This document shows positions 35,101-36,510 of a stretch of DNA of 36,510 nt, one piece after another. A program made the translations under genes and the position numbers. Origin of the DNA: an uncultured Oleiphilus sp. (GTDB lineage: Bacteria > Pseudomonadota > Gammaproteobacteria > Pseudomonadales > Oleiphilaceae). The notes beneath the pieces are model-generated. The model was given only the letters and a program-made list of their open reading frames with translations. It searched no databases and had not been told where the DNA came from. Numbering within the stretch: the first letter of the stretch is position 1; each line of letters opens with the position of its first letter. The stretch covers positions 1-36,510 of the forward strand of contig CAJWBE010000034.1 of assembly GCA_913020045.1 (NCBI GenBank), given 5' to 3'.

Positions 35101-36300
35101 ATGACGTCCGTAGCGGATGCGTTAACGCTAATAAAGCGTGGCGCGGAAGAAGTAATTGTTGAAGAAGATCTGGTTAAAAAACTAGAGTCGGGTAAGCCTT
35201 TGCGAATCAAGGCGGGCTTTGATCCAACAGCGCCTGACTTGCACCTAGGCCATACAGTCCTGATCAACAAGCTAAAGCAGTTTCAAGATCTTGGGCACGA
35301 GGTCTTGTTCTTGATCGGTGATTTTACCGGAATGATCGGGGACCCAACGGGTAAAAGTGCCACTCGTCCTCCGTTGACGGAAGAGCAGGTTGCTGAAAAT
35401 GCTCGTTCCTATAAAGAGCAGGTGTTCAAAATATTAGACCCTGACAAAACGACGGTCCTATTTAATTCGCAGTGGATGTCTAAAATGTCAGCAGCTGACA
35501 TGATCAAGCTAGCTGGCCAGTACACTGTTGCCAGGATGTTAGAACGTGATGATTTTAATAAGCGCTTTAAAGGAGAGCAGTCAATTGCGATCCATGAGTT
35601 CTTGTATCCCTTAGTTCAGGGATTTGATTCAGTTGCGATGCAGGCCGATGTCGAGCTGGGCGGAACCGATCAAAAGTTTAATCTCCTAATGGGGCGTACG
35701 CTCCAAAAAAGTGCCGGCCAGGCGCCGCAGACCATTATTACAATGCCTCTGCTTGAGGGGTTGGATGGCGTACAAAAAATGTCTAAATCGCTAAATAATT
35801 ATGTTGGTGTGAGTGATGCGCCGGGCGAAATGTATACCAAGCTGCTATCGATGCCTGACTCAATGATCTGGAGATACTATGAGTTGCTGAGCTTTAAGTC
35901 GCTCGAGGAAATATCTCTATTAAAGGCAAGTGTTGATAGTGGGCGCAACCCGCAAGAGGTTAAAGACCTGTTTGCGCGGGAAATTATAGAGCGCTTTCAT
36001 GATGCGGAGTCTGCTGCGTCTGCGCATACCTCTGCCGGCAACCGGGTCGGCCTGGGAGAAATTCCCGATGATGTCCCAGAGGTGGAGGTTGATTCTGAGG
36101 GGCAGGAGGAGTTGCCTATCTCAGCTGTATTGCGCTTGTCGGGTTTGGTGAAGAACGGTGCGGCCGCGAAAGATGTCTTGGGTCGTGGCGCTGTCTATGT
36201 GGATGGTAAGAAAGTAGAGGCTACTTTAAAGGTGCGTGTGCGCGGTCAGTTCGTGATTCAGGCAGGTAAAAAGAAGATAGCGAAAGTTATTTTGAAATAA
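35101..36300 (+). CDS. tyrS: Tyrosyl-tRNA synthetase
   Basis: Charges tRNA-Tyr. 399 residues, the TyrZ-like class common in gammaproteobacteria. The class I signatures are HLGH (48-51, the HIGH motif) and KMSKS (226-230). Other family blocks are [35 protein letters not shown] and [16 protein letters not shown]. An S4 RNA-binding domain closes the protein (about 330-399: [26 protein letters not shown] is its first part). AAGTCGGAGAG precedes the ATG. The rRNA promoter region begins 15 bases after the stop, with no terminator between. Confidence 0.96.
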   Translation: MTSVADALTLIKRGAEEVIVEEDLVKKLESGKPLRIKAGFDPTAPDLHLGHTVLINKLKQFQDLGHEVLFLIGDFTGMIGDPTGKSATRPPLTEEQVAENARSYKEQVFKILDPDKTTVLFNSQWMSKMSAADMIKLAGQYTVARMLERDDFNKRFKGEQSIAIHEFLYPLVQGFDSVAMQADVELGGTDQKFNLLMGRTLQKSAGQAPQTIITMPLLEGLDGVQKMSKSLNNYVGVSDAPGEMYTKLLSMPDSMIWRYYELLSFKSLEEISLLKASVDSGRNPQEVKDLFAREIIERFHDAESAASAHTSAGNRVGLGEIPDDVPEVEVDSEGQEELPISAVLRLSGLVKNGAAAKDVLGRGAVYVDGKKVEATLKVRVRGQFVIQAGKKKIAKVILK

Positions 36301-36314
36301 AGTCGTATTAGCTG

Positions 36315-36342
36315 TTGACCGGAAGATTGGTCTCTATATAAT
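36315..36342 (+). promoter_or_regulatory. rRNA operon promoter P1
   Basis: TTGACC (36315-36320), a 16-base spacer and TATAAT (36337-36342), followed by the GC-rich discriminator GCGCACC expected for stringently controlled rRNA promoters. An A/T-rich stretch just upstream (the tyrS 3' end) could act as an UP element. The position downstream of tyrS matches the Pseudomonas arrangement. Confidence 0.82.
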
Positions 36343-36395
36343 GCGCACCTCCTCAACGGACAGGGCTTAGAACAAGCGCTACTGAAGAGGGGTTT

Positions 36396-36478
36396 TAAGC
36401 TCCTTAATATGATGTAAATCATGAGCTTAGAATGTGTTGCTTGATCGAGAGATCAAGGCTTGAAAAGAAATTTTCAAG
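36396..36478 (+). other. Structured leader between rRNA promoters: nested hairpin plus two GNRA-loop hairpins
   Basis: TAAGCTC (36396-36402) pairs with GAGCTTA (36423-36429) and encloses a smaller ATGAT-GTAA-ATCAT hairpin. Next come CTTGATC-GAGA-GATCAAG (36440-36457) and CTTGAAAA-GAAA-TTTTCAAG (36459-36478), both perfect stems closed by GNRA tetraloops. None is followed by a T run, so these are leader structures and not terminators. Confidence 0.75.
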
Positions 36479-36494
36479 GCGGCTAAAAAAGTCG

Positions 36495-36510
36495 TTGACA
36501 ACACGAATTG
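36495..36510 (+). promoter_or_regulatory. Probable second rRNA promoter (P2), -10 outside the window
   Basis: A perfect TTGACA (36495-36500), preceded by an A run (36485-36490). The -10 box would fall a few bases beyond the window end. Confidence 0.6.

Noticed and set aside
36440-36478. The two hairpins after tyrS as rho-independent terminators
   Set aside because: No T run follows either stem, the lower stem of the second is AT-rich, and they lie beyond P1 within the rRNA leader.

Overview
The window looks like a chromosomal segment of a marine-type gammaproteobacterium related to the Pseudomonas/Cellvibrio/Oceanospirillum groups. This rests on gene content and order, since no 16S is visible. 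Several blocks match well-known Pseudomonas neighbourhoods: coaBC-dut-algC-argB with the long membrane-anchored form of AlgC, speD-osmC next to a Vfr-type CRP, and anmK-mepM divergent from tyrS just upstream of an rRNA promoter. Overall GC is moderate (estimated by eye at mid to high 40s percent), well below Pseudomonas aeruginosa. I cannot name the genus.

Layout. 1-2060 (minus) is the edge of a probable mobile island: two translationally coupled tyrosine recombinase genes, the second running off the left end. From 2162 the core chromosome resumes: nth (minus), a cold-shock gene, then coaBC-dut-algC-argB (3311-8660), covering coenzyme A, dUTP removal, sugar phosphate isomerisation and arginine. 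A minus-strand GGDEF protein (8717-9775) separates this from a second arginine cluster: an envelope-type protein of unknown function, argE and argA (9999-13752), each overlapping the next by 4 bases. A 1311-residue PilZ-DUF1631-GGDEF-EAL protein follows. speD and a YhfA-like osmC gene (minus) lie divergent from vfr. A secreted acidic protein (minus) and aceE-aceF lead to a PilZ/acyltransferase fusion with a DUF2237 gene. Then come a second cold-shock gene (minus), a cytochrome c5-like gene, a DeaD-type helicase (minus), a PadR regulator divergent from a RetSat/CrtI-like flavin oxidoreductase, and anmK-mepM (minus). The window ends with tyrS and a tandem promoter region that should drive an rRNA operon starting beyond 36510.

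Most of the window is housekeeping, with three layers of extra interest. (1) The left-edge recombinase pair resembles the two-recombinase core of trio-type elements such as RIT or Gamma-Mobile-Trio islands, whose cargo would lie to the left of the window. (2) Cyclic di-GMP proteins are concentrated here: a diguanylate cyclase-like protein with an altered signature, a giant PilZ-DUF1631 protein with degenerate GGDEF and EAL domains, and a PilZ-fused FeeM-like N-acyltransferase. They sit in the same window as algC, but any functional link is inference. (3) Clear small-scale regulatory structure is visible: two identical-armed palindromes between padR and its divergent neighbour, a triplicated 9-base unit spanning the osmC stop and the speD ribosome binding region, and GNRA-looped hairpins between the two rRNA promoters. 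No CRISPR array, tRNA or insertion sequence was seen.
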